Source: an uncultured bacterium (GTDB lineage: Bacteria; Verrucomicrobiota; Lentisphaeria; Victivallales; UBA1829). From it: 64,000 bases of DNA. Positions within the stretch are counted from its first letter, which is position 1. Every line of letters begins with the position of its first letter. The DNA is taken from the NCBI GenBank assembly GCA_949292215.1, contig CASEYW010000059.1, forward strand, positions 1-64,000. Direction: 5' to 3'. Made by a program: the position numbers and the translations under genes. The notes beneath the pieces are model-generated. The model had not been told where the DNA came from. It did no database searches and was given only the letters and a program-made list of their open reading frames with translations. Below are positions 9,255 through 18,300 of this stretch, one piece after another.

Positions 9255-10136
9255 TCATCCTTTCCTGATTTCGATATGCCGCGACCTGCGCAATTTCCGT
9301 TCCGCCTCATCGAGCATCGCCAGTACCCGTTCTCCGAAGCAGACGGCGGCAAAACTCCTCGTTACAATTCTGACAGCCGTTTCGTTCGGATGGCACAGAT
9401 CCTCCTTGAAAAAACGGTAGTCACGCAATTCATCCATCACGATTTCGTAGGCTGGAAAATAGAACGTTTCCGGCAGACGGTCCACACACTCATGAATCGC
9501 CGCCAGAAGCAGCGCCTTGGACCGCGCATTCGTCACCAGATCCCCCGGATTATGACGCACCGGCGAAAGCGTGAACATAATCCGGCAGAAGGAATTCAAG
9601 CGGCGCACCGCCTCAACCGTTCCCTCCAGCGCGTCCACACACTCCCCGTAACTCAGCAGACGACGACGGAACAATGTCCCAGGCAGTTTGTGACAATTTG
9701 CGACGATTCGTCTGTTTTCTCTCAGCTCGAACACGGAAGCGGATGCCGGAGTCAGAATCACCAGATCCGCCTGCCTCAACAGCTCGGCAAAGCGGATTCT
9801 CTCCTTTTCCGCGAAACAGACGGCCTCCTCCAGCGATGCCCGCGAAAAAGAACCGTGATGGCACCACCCATGCCACAAACCGTCACATTCAACAAAATCC
9901 TCTGCGGTATACCCGATTTCTTCCGCAATTCTCCGGAATGAGTCGTATAGAGAATACGGATTATACAAAATACCGTTTGGATTCTGTTCGCACTTCACCC
10001 CGGCGGCAGCGAGAAGATCCGCCATATTCGCAGCAAAACAGGAACCGGCAGAGACAACCCGTGCAGACTCCGGGTCCAGACGGAATGGAAAATCAAAGTT
10101 CACTTTTGTCATTGGAGGATCAAGGACCGTTTGCAT
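9255..10136 (-). CDS. GSCFA-domain protein (SGNH-like fold)
   Basis: 293 aa. The motif SAGSCFAANMADLLAAAG near residue 30 gives the family its name. LTLSPVRHNPGDLV and the C-terminal DLCHPNETAV resemble SGNH hydrolase blocks III and V, with Ser32 and the Asp/His of DLCH as possible catalytic residues. GSCFA proteins are uncharacterised or assigned to surface-glycan acyl modification; the reaction is not known here. Its ATG overlaps the recD2 stop (ATGA at 10135-10138), which indicates translational coupling. It is followed after 5 bases by asnB. An alternative ATG eight codons in exists, but the overlap favours 10136. Confidence 0.78.
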   Translation of the reverse strand: MQTVLDPPMTKVNFDFPFRLDPESARVVSAGSCFAANMADLLAAAGVKCEQNPNGILYNPYSLYDSFRRIAEEIGYTAEDFVECDGLWHGWCHHGSFSRASLEEAVCFAEKERIRFAELLRQADLVILTPASASVFELRENRRIVANCHKLPGTLFRRRLLSYGECVDALEGTVEAVRRLNSFCRIMFTLSPVRHNPGDLVTNARSKALLLAAIHECVDRLPETFYFPAYEIVMDELRDYRFFKEDLCHPNETAVRIVTRSFAAVCFGERVLAMLDEAERKLRRSRHIEIRKG

Positions 10137-12370
10137 CAGCGGAAACCCTCCCGCTGAAAAGCCTCTTCCAGTCGTTCCCGCAAAAGAGAATACCGTGGTT
10201 CCAGGACGGCGTTGCGAACCGCCATCGACACGGCTTTTTCGGAGGCAACCAGAATCATCAGCCGTTTTGCACGGGTCATTCCGGTATAAAGCAGATTCCT
10301 CTGGAGCATCACATAATGCTGGCTCAGCAGTGGAATCACAACTGCGGGAAACTCACTGCCCTGCGACTTGTGAATCGTAACCGCATACGAAAGCGTAAGC
10401 TGATCAGCCTCAAGAAATTCATACGTCACTTTTTCCATATCGTAACGAACTGTGAACGTGCGGTTTTCAAAGTCAATGGAAGCGATGCGTCCCATATCTC
10501 CATTGAACACGCCTTTGTCGTAATTGTTCGCCACCTGCATGACCTTGTCTCCGAGTTTGAAGACACGGTCTCCATGTTTGAACTGCATCTTTGCGTTCCG
10601 GTTCAGGAGCTCCTGAAGGCGCTCATTCAGGGCGAGCGTTCCGCAGCAGCCTTTGTTCATCGGGGAAAGGACTTGAATATCATTGACCGGATCGAGTCCG
10701 AAGCGGGCGGGGATACGCTCGCAGACCATTCGTTCAATGATGGACGCGGCATCTTCTGGATCATCTTTTTCAATCCAGTAGAAATCGGTCACGGGTACAT
10801 TGCGACGGTTCCGGATGGAAGGCGGCATCCTGCCGCTGTTGACCTCATGGGCTGCCAGAATGATTCCGCTGCCGGCACCCTGACGGAAAATCTTTGTCAA
10901 ACGCGTCACGGGAATGAATCCGGAAGCGATGATATCGTTCAGCACGTTGCCGGGTCCGACCGAGGGAAGCTGATCGGAATCCCCCACCAGCACCACGGTT
11001 GTTCCGGGAGCAATCGCACGGAACAGCGCCGTGGCCAGCAGCAGATCCAGCATGGAGGTCTCATCGACAATCAGCAGATCCAGCTTCAGCGGAGAGGAAC
11101 GCCCGTGTACAAACGCGTGTCTCACAGGGTCCCATTTCAGAAGGCGGTGAATCGTGCTTGCGGGAACGCCGGTTGTTTCAGACATGCGTTTTGCAGCACG
11201 TCCCGTCGGAGCCGCGAGTGCAACGGAGAGTTCTGCGAGCTTGGCCCGGCGGACAATCTCTCCAACCACGGTCGTCTTACCTACACCGGGACCTCCAGTG
11301 ATGATCGAAACCGGATATTCTCCTGCCATCTTTACAGCCGCCAGCTGTTCCTCGCTGAAAACCGCATTCGGAAGAACAGGAAAACGAAGCAGAGCCCGCC
11401 CGGAATGGCGCTCCGCGGAAGCAAGACGCGCCAGTTTGACAGGGAACTCCTCTTCGCAGCGGAGCAATCCCGGTTCATAGACCATCCAATTCCCATCCGG
11501 CGTCTTGCGAACCGCGACCAGGAGCAACCCCATTGCACTGGACAACGCACGTTCCGCACTTTCAGCGTCGATCTCCAGAATCTCAGCACATTTCGTCAGG
11601 AAAAAATCGCGCGGTACACAGACATGCCCCATCTGCCGCAGCTGCGACAGCGTATAGGTCACTCCGGAAACCAAGCGTTTCGGATCCTCTTTCCGGATTC
11701 CCGTATTGGCAGCGATCCGATCCGCCAACGTGAATCCGATTCCGGGAATATCAGAGGCAAGTGAATAGGGATTCTCGCGGATTTTTTCCGCTGCGGAATC
11801 ACCGTATTTTTCATAGATGCGGACAAAGTAAGCCGGACTGACACCAATGCTTTGCAGGTGCATCTGGAGATTTCGACGGGCGGCGCTCTCTTTCCAGATT
11901 GCGCGGATGGCTTCGATTCTCTTTTTGCCGATTCCCTCGACTTCGCGCAGACGCATCGGCGCATTTTCAATCACATCCAGGGTTTCGGCTCCGAACCGGT
12001 CCACAATTGCTTCGGCCTTCTTCCTGCCGAGGCCCTTGACGATTCCGGAAGAGAGATATTTGATAATTCCCTCAGAAGTTACCGGAAGAGTGTAATTGTA
12101 AGAGATTACACGAAACTGGCGGCCGTAATCTTTGTGAACCTCCCATCTGCCGGTCGCTTCAATTCCCTGCCCGGCGGAAACTCCGGGCAGAGAGCCGACC
12201 ACCGTATGACAGGAACCGGAACCGTCACGGACCAGCAGAACGGTGTAGGAACTGTCATCGTTTTCATAAATGACCTTCTCGATTTCTCCCCGGAGGCTCT
12301 GTTCGGTCATGCCGTCGGAAGAAGAATCCGCAAGCTCGAACGGGGGATCGGCAACAGGAAGATCATCCAT
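10136..12370 (-). CDS. recD2: RecD-like ATP-dependent DNA helicase
   Basis: About 744 aa from the ATG at 12370; a GTG at 12382 is also possible but its Shine-Dalgarno spacing is poor. The N-terminal OB-like region (IEKVIYENDDSSYTVLLV) and helix-hairpin-helix repeats (GIVKGLGRKKAEAIVDRFG, LREVEGIGKKRIEAI) are typical of RecD2 rather than of RecD from RecBCD. The helicase core has Walker A GGPGVGKTT at about 355, a DE box in LLIVDETSMLDLLL, and the C-terminal motif LSYAVTIHKSQGSEF. It unwinds DNA 5' to 3' and acts in repair or replication-stress tolerance. It starts 24 bases after the AICAR transformylase stop and overlaps the GSCFA gene. Confidence 0.92.
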   Translation of the reverse strand: MDDLPVADPPFELADSSSDGMTEQSLRGEIEKVIYENDDSSYTVLLVRDGSGSCHTVVGSLPGVSAGQGIEATGRWEVHKDYGRQFRVISYNYTLPVTSEGIIKYLSSGIVKGLGRKKAEAIVDRFGAETLDVIENAPMRLREVEGIGKKRIEAIRAIWKESAARRNLQMHLQSIGVSPAYFVRIYEKYGDSAAEKIRENPYSLASDIPGIGFTLADRIAANTGIRKEDPKRLVSGVTYTLSQLRQMGHVCVPRDFFLTKCAEILEIDAESAERALSSAMGLLLVAVRKTPDGNWMVYEPGLLRCEEEFPVKLARLASAERHSGRALLRFPVLPNAVFSEEQLAAVKMAGEYPVSIITGGPGVGKTTVVGEIVRRAKLAELSVALAAPTGRAAKRMSETTGVPASTIHRLLKWDPVRHAFVHGRSSPLKLDLLIVDETSMLDLLLATALFRAIAPGTTVVLVGDSDQLPSVGPGNVLNDIIASGFIPVTRLTKIFRQGAGSGIILAAHEVNSGRMPPSIRNRRNVPVTDFYWIEKDDPEDAASIIERMVCERIPARFGLDPVNDIQVLSPMNKGCCGTLALNERLQELLNRNAKMQFKHGDRVFKLGDKVMQVANNYDKGVFNGDMGRIASIDFENRTFTVRYDMEKVTYEFLEADQLTLSYAVTIHKSQGSEFPAVVIPLLSQHYVMLQRNLLYTGMTRAKRLMILVASEKAVSMAVRNAVLEPRYSLLRERLEEAFQREGFR

Positions 12371-12394
12371 GTCGGTTCGCACTTTCCGCGAAAC

Positions 12395-13516
12395 TCAGTG
12401 GTGCGAGAAAATGCGTTCCGGCGCGTGACGGAGGGCAACCCCGAGCTCGTTCGCACGCTTGATGACATCGGCATCCTTCAGAGAACCGGAAGGAGCAACC
12501 ATCGCCTTGATACCGGCAGCGGCGGCGACTTCCAGTCCGTCGGCGAAGGGGAAGAAACCATCGCTGGACATCACCGCGCCTTCCAGCGTGGCTGTGCCGG
12601 TATATTTCTGTTTGAACTTTTCAATTGCCTGCTCCACGGCTCCGACACGGTCCTGCTCGCCAGTCCCGACCGCCAGAGTCTGCCCGTCCTTGACAATGAC
12701 GACTCCGTTGGATCGCACGGAAATGTTGATGTACCATGCTGCCAGCAGGTCGCATTTCTGCGATTCGGTCGGCTCTGTGGTAGCGACCTGGATTCCTGCC
12801 GTCTTGCTTTCGCCGGAAGCAGGAGGCAGATCCTTCCAGCCTTTCACATAAGTGAGAAGCGGAGCGGCGACAACGAGAGAGCCGTCGCCCAGGACCTTGA
12901 TTGTGTTGTGCGTTCCCTCCGGGTCATCGCCTACATAGCGAGGAAGCGTATCAAGCGGACCGCACTGAAGGATGCGGATCTGCTTGTTCAGTTTATAGTG
13001 TTCCGAATCGTTGAAAATGGCAAGCGCGTCCGCGGAGAAAGCCGGCGCAACCACACATTCCACAAAGGTTGACATGATTTTGGCAGCAGTTTCCGCATCG
13101 ACTTCCACATTGAAGGCAATGACGCTGCCGAACGCGGCGCGGGCGTCGCAGTCACGAGCTTTGAGATAGACATCACAAAGGCTCTCGCATCCCATCTGAA
13201 CAGCGGCACCGCTGGGATTGACATGCTTCATGACGGCACAGGCGGGACGATCGAAGTATTTCACAATATTGAGCGCGCCGGAAATATCTTCCAGATTGGT
13301 CTGGGAAAGTCCGTTTTTGCCGTTCTTGAGAGTTTTCATATCCATGATGGAGCCGGAAAGTCCCTCGGGACGGTAAAATGCCGCAGGCTGATGGGGATTC
13401 GTGCCGTAACGCAGATCGTCGGCTTTGACGTAGGTCCGGCCGCCGATTTCGATCGTCTGCGGGAAGTTTCCGGTGTGCTTGGTAAGGTAGGTGTCTCTCG
13501 CGAGTTTCGATGCCAT
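12395..13516 (-). CDS. Stand-alone AICAR transformylase (C-terminal half of PurH)
   Basis: 373 aa from the ATG at 13516, which has AGGAGA ten bases upstream; the longer frame to 13618 has no such site. The sequence is the formyltransferase part of purine biosynthesis: LRYGTNPHQ, the Lys-His pair in VMKHVNPSGAA, and SSDGFFPFADGLE near the C-terminus. It moves a formyl group from 10-formyl-tetrahydrofolate to AICAR, making FAICAR. No IMP cyclohydrolase domain is present, whereas the usual PurH is bifunctional at about 510-530 aa. Stand-alone versions of about 390 aa are known in anaerobes. A separate cyclohydrolase must lie elsewhere. It is divergent from tmk with about 120 bases between. Confidence 0.88.
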   Translation of the reverse strand: MASKLARDTYLTKHTGNFPQTIEIGGRTYVKADDLRYGTNPHQPAAFYRPEGLSGSIMDMKTLKNGKNGLSQTNLEDISGALNIVKYFDRPACAVMKHVNPSGAAVQMGCESLCDVYLKARDCDARAAFGSVIAFNVEVDAETAAKIMSTFVECVVAPAFSADALAIFNDSEHYKLNKQIRILQCGPLDTLPRYVGDDPEGTHNTIKVLGDGSLVVAAPLLTYVKGWKDLPPASGESKTAGIQVATTEPTESQKCDLLAAWYINISVRSNGVVIVKDGQTLAVGTGEQDRVGAVEQAIEKFKQKYTGTATLEGAVMSSDGFFPFADGLEVAAAAGIKAMVAPSGSLKDADVIKRANELGVALRHAPERIFSHH

Positions 13517-13635
13517 TTTCTCTTGTTCTCCTGTCTGATATTTCCCGGAAATCTTCATTTCCGGATTGAATTCACTCTTTTCATGCAGTAACTTACCGCT
13601 TAAATGCGGATTTTGCAATCCGGGAAACGAGAGAA

Positions 13636-14295
13636 ATGATGAACAGAGGCAAGTTTATTACATTTGAAGGGGGAGAAGGGACCGGGAAATCCACACAGGT
13701 CCGTCTTCTTGCGGAAGCCCTGGACCGTGCAGGAATGAAAGTGAAAGCGGTTCGGTCCCCGGGAGGAACGACTGTCGGGGAGAAACTTCGCACGATTCTC
13801 AAAACAAGGGAAGAAGCGGAAGATCTCACCCCGGAAACGGAACTTCTGCTCTTCGGTGCGTGCCACTCTCAGATGGTCGAACGCCTGCTCAAACCGGAAC
13901 TTGCCCAGGGGGTCACGGTCATTTCCGACCGTTTTTTCGATTCGACCACCGTTTATCAGGGATATGCGCGCGGACTCGATCTTGATCTTCTGGAACATAT
14001 CAATGCGTTTTCCTGCCGGGGACTCAAACCGGACCTGACCATTCTCCTGGATATTGATCCCGAACTCGGAATGAAACGCAGTTCCATCCGCGCCGCAGAA
14101 ACGGAACCGATCGAAAAGGACCGCTTTGATTCGGAAACACTCGCCTTCCATACCGCGGTCCGGAATGGCTTTCTGACCATCGCAGCCAGGGAGCCGGAAC
14201 GTTTCCGGATTATTTCCGCCGCGGGAACAATCGAAGAAGTAGCCAACGCTGTAAAGGATTGTATAAACCATGAATTTGGACTGGAACTTCTTTGA
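13636..14295 (+). CDS. tmk: Thymidylate kinase
   Basis: 219 aa, the normal length. The P-loop is GGEGTGKST near residue 12, the dTMP-binding DR motif is in VISDRFFDSTTVYQG, and the substrate region PDLTILLDID and the lid segment follow. It phosphorylates dTMP to dTDP using ATP in the cytoplasm. Two adjacent ATG codons (13636 and 13639) are possible starts. The 3' end overlaps holB by 26 bases, the common tmk-holB pairing that links dTTP supply with replication. Confidence 0.95.
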   Translation: MMNRGKFITFEGGEGTGKSTQVRLLAEALDRAGMKVKAVRSPGGTTVGEKLRTILKTREEAEDLTPETELLLFGACHSQMVERLLKPELAQGVTVISDRFFDSTTVYQGYARGLDLDLLEHINAFSCRGLKPDLTILLDIDPELGMKRSSIRAAETEPIEKDRFDSETLAFHTAVRNGFLTIAAREPERFRIISAAGTIEEVANAVKDCINHEFGLELL

Positions 14296-15334
14296 AGAAC
14301 ATTTCCCGCTTGCAATTGCATCGCTGAAAAATGCCCGGTCCGCCGGTCGGCTGACTCATGCGTTTCTCCTCTGCTCCTCGAATGCGGAATATCGGACGGC
14401 GTTTCCGCCGCTGCTGGCGTCGCTTGCCGCATGCGAGCATCCGAAAGCCGATTTTTCGCCCTGCGGCAGATGTGCTGTCTGCCGGGAAATGACCGATGGG
14501 ACGTTTCCCGATCTGATTACACTGGCCCCCTCTTCCCTTTCCCGCATCATCCCCATTGGAGAGAGCGAGGATGAAGTTGATTCCATGCGCTGGTTCGAGT
14601 CACTTTTCTATCTCAGCAGTATGACGGACTCCGGCTGGAAAATCGGCATTATTCACGAAGCGGACCGAATGAATGAAGCTGCCCAGAATGCCTTCCTCAA
14701 AACGCTGGAGGAACCGCCGCCGAAGTGCATGTTCATCCTGACGACTTCCCATCCGGCGGAACTCCTGCCGACCATCCGTTCCCGTTGTCAGGCAATTCAG
14801 CTTACAGACAATCGCTGCAAGTATTCGTTCCCGAATTCCGAAACTCTTCTGCCGATTCTTCACAAACTCGCATTCGAATCGCAGGGAAGCCTGCTGACGG
14901 CAGAAGACTGTGCTGTTGCACTGATCGAATTCGCAGAATCGCTTGAAGAGGAAGCAAAAAAAACAGTGGCGGAAAAATGGGCTCCGCGTCTGGCGGAATC
15001 CGAAAATCTGGAATCAGCCGGAAAGGCTCTTATCGAAAAACGGATCAAAGGAGAGGAAAGCTGCGAATACCGCAGACTCCGCGATCTTTTTCTCAGCATG
15101 ATCCACGCATACTTCGCGCAACTGACTCTTCTGGTTTCGGATACTCCGGTGGAGCTTCTGCCGAATCCGGAACTTTTCGAACAGTCCGTCCGGCAGAACG
15201 AGGCGGACCAGTTCGGTGCAGACCGCGCGTTCCGCTGTCTCGGATATGCCGAAGATCTCCTGCGCGCCATGCGGACCAACGCAAACGATCAGCTTGCCAT
15301 CCGCGCCTTCTGCCTGAAAATCGCGTTCAAATAA
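14270..15334 (+). CDS. holB: DNA polymerase III subunit delta'
   Basis: 354 aa. Clamp-loader features are a zinc-binding module (CGRCAVCREM), KIGIIHEADRMNEAAQNAFL, LKTLEEPPP, and the sensor/arginine-finger motif TIRSRCQ. In place of a Walker A loop the sequence reads LLCSSNAEYRTAF, so this subunit probably does not bind ATP productively, as in other delta' proteins. It takes part in loading the sliding clamp. The start lies inside the end of tmk, so translation is probably coupled. The gene is convergent with the large secreted-protein gene, only 12 bases away, and I see no terminator between them. Confidence 0.88.
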   Translation: MNLDWNFFEEHFPLAIASLKNARSAGRLTHAFLLCSSNAEYRTAFPPLLASLAACEHPKADFSPCGRCAVCREMTDGTFPDLITLAPSSLSRIIPIGESEDEVDSMRWFESLFYLSSMTDSGWKIGIIHEADRMNEAAQNAFLKTLEEPPPKCMFILTTSHPAELLPTIRSRCQAIQLTDNRCKYSFPNSETLLPILHKLAFESQGSLLTAEDCAVALIEFAESLEEEAKKTVAEKWAPRLAESENLESAGKALIEKRIKGEESCEYRRLRDLFLSMIHAYFAQLTLLVSDTPVELLPNPELFEQSVRQNEADQFGADRAFRCLGYAEDLLRAMRTNANDQLAIRAFCLKIAFK

Positions 15335-15346
15335 CCGGCCGGAAGA

Positions 15347-18300
15347 TCACTTCCGAACCGGCTGTACTTCCTCCTTCCGCAGAATCATCTGAGGCCAGAG
15401 TGAAGGTTCATTGTTGACATGAGCTCCGGGCTTTGAGGAAAGATTCACGCCTTTCCGTCCGGGCTGTTCCTTCGGATCATCCTTGTCATGGAGATGCAGA
15501 GCAAAGCCTGCTGGAAAGCCATCACGCAGAGCCAGCGGCTCCAGGCAGGACTGCGAAAATACGATATCATACACATAACCATCCGATGTTCTTGTGAAGG
15601 TGCAGGAGATCCGTTTCGCGGCCTCCTCCTTCGAAAGCATCGCGACGCCTCCGGCAAGCTGGCTCTGAACCTCGTAAAGACGATAGACAAGACCGGGACC
15701 GCTCTTTCCTTCCGGATTTCCGTACGAGAAATCGTAGCGGTAATCGTCATCATCGTATCCGGAGCGAGCAGAGAAAATTCCGTTTGCGCCACAGTCGAAA
15801 TAGACCTCCAGACAGCCATCCAGCAGATACAGGTGCGATCCGGCTCCATCCGCATGGAACCGTTCCGGCTCCGCTATGAAACGGTCGTCGGCGACCTCCA
15901 CGCGCAGATAGAGATTCTTCTCGTTCCATGCCAGACGGAAGTTCGCAGAGAAATCCGATTTTCCCCTCCATGACGCACTGTTCCATTTGTAGAGATTGTG
16001 CAGAGGCAGAGCCGGAATCCGCACCCAGTCCGGTTTGTCTTTCGTGTACGGCACATAGAAGTAATTCATGTTCCACGAACCTTTCACGGAAGCTCCGTTT
16101 TTCAGCGCGGCGGTATAATCGGTCGAAAAGCGGAAGAGTTCACCGAACGTATTTTTCCCGCGTTTCTCCAGAACCTGTTCCTGCTTCCGATTCGGATCGA
16201 CGCGGAACGGGAGCTCTCCGCCATCATAGCGGAAGGTGCCTTCCTGCGGACGGCCTGTCAGATTGCAGAATCCTGCAATAATGTTTCCGTCCTTATCCGG
16301 ATGGATTTCCACGCGGAGATTGGATTCCCCGCCGATGACTTCGCATTCCCGCAGAGCGTTCCGCAGAACGGCGGGATCCTTGTGCTTCAGGAACAGCGGA
16401 GCTGCTGTCAGAGGAATCGTTACAACGCCGTTTTCGGCTTTGACCTCGCGCCGGTTGCCCATCAGGTCGATGAATTCCGGAACCTCTCCGGGAAAACGGA
16501 CCTTCAGAATCGGTCCGCGTTCGAGTCCATCCTCGACCTTGTCGCTGACACACCAGATCGCCGCGACGCCCCCGTTGACCTTATCCCGGTAGACGTATCC
16601 GCGCACTCCCGCAGCAGGACGCACATCCCCTTCAAACACGGGATCCCCGAACAGATTCCCCAGCGTGTTCACCGCATTCATCATCGGATACGGAATCAGA
16701 TAGTAATCCAGAAACAGATTGCTCGCCCAGAAATCCATCCGCCGGATGCGCGGCCAGTATTTCAGGCAGATCAGATAGGTTCTGGCCAGCCATGCCGCCT
16801 GATTGAACTCCCGCAGACCGAAATCATAGGTCGGCTTGGAGTTGCTCCGATAAGGATCCTGCCACATGCCGCACTCCCATTCGGGGACATTCATGAACGG
16901 GATGTTGAAGCCTTCCGTGTAATAGATGGGTTCCTTGTCGTAGCCGTATTTTTCCAGAAGACGGATGAAATAGGCGGTTTCCTCATCCAGATCGTTGACA
17001 CCTGCTTTTGTCCCGTCCAGATTCCAGTAGACGTGGGTGGCAAACGCTTCCCAGCGCAGCCCGAGTTTCTGTGTCGAAGCAATGAACTTTTCCGTGGCGT
17101 CGCGCCCGCGCAGACGACTGAATCCGGCGGTACCGCCATCCGGAAAAGTGATCGCATCGGATCTGGCGCGCTTCACTCCTTTTTGAAAGGCGCGGAGGAG
17201 TTTCGCCCACTCGTCGTAGCGGTCGGCGCGGAGAAGTTTCGTCCGGTTTTCCAGCTCATGATTGAACGACCAGCTTTTTGCCCGAGGATTTGCTTTGACA
17301 TATTCGTAGGTAATCTCCTCAACGCGCTTCTCATCCGCCGGTGTGATCTTCTCAGCATCCTTGATGAGCGAAGTGAGATAATCGCGATCCTCCGCCTTCT
17401 CCATCCGAAATCCGCTGTGCCCGCCCATCGACCATACCATATTGGCGATCCGGTAGCGGTCCAGAAGTTCCAGAGCGTAATCGTTGAACCCGTAGAGACG
17501 CCCGTAGCCGGTCGAACCGAGGCCGATGCGCATGTGGAGGCGCGCAAGCTCGTCTCCACGGGGAATCCGCCCGATGTGCATGGAGACCGTCCCGAACAGA
17601 TTTTTCGTCGCATGTCGGTTTTCCAGAAAGCGCATCACGCAGAAACGGTAGTAATCGCGATAGGGTTCGCCCTTTTCCGGATGGAACACCGCCTGTACAA
17701 CAAAGTTGCCCGTCCCGATCTTCAGGTCGTCAAACGGAAGAGCCAGACGATCGCCGCCGCGAACCGGGAACGACTTTTTCCAGAGCTCTTTCCGGTAAAA
17801 ATCAATCAGGCTCAGCTCCACACGTCCTTTTCCGCCGAACACTTCGAACACCGCCCGGACCGGTGTACCGGCGTTGATCGTACTGTCCGGATCGGAAGTG
17901 CGCAGATTTCCGGTCAGGGGAACGGTCACAAATTCCGTCGGTTTTGTACCCTCCTCGACTTGCAGGTCATCCACCCAGGTCTTCTTGTCGGAAAGATTTC
18001 TCAGCTGCACGCCGACCGCGCCGCCGCGATGCGTAAACGTATAGGAAAAACGTCTCCATTCCGGGCCGATCTTATGACGGGGAAATACAGCACCATGCGT
18101 AAACTGCATGTTCGACTGAGAAAAGGAGATCAGACCGAACAGAAAGAGACGTCCCTCCACCTCGCCTTTCGCATAACAGCTGACCGTGTAGGTCTTGCCT
18201 TTTTCCAGAAGCAGGGGCGCCGTCACCAGAATCGCGCTCTTTCCCTGCACCGGATTCATCAGAAGACAGCGCGGACTTGTACCGCGTCCGTTTTTTTCGT

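Noticed and set aside
9674..11764. Long plus-strand open frame opposite recD2 and the GSCFA gene
   Set aside because: Antisense to two well-supported genes, no ribosome binding site, low-complexity Arg/His/Pro-rich translation.
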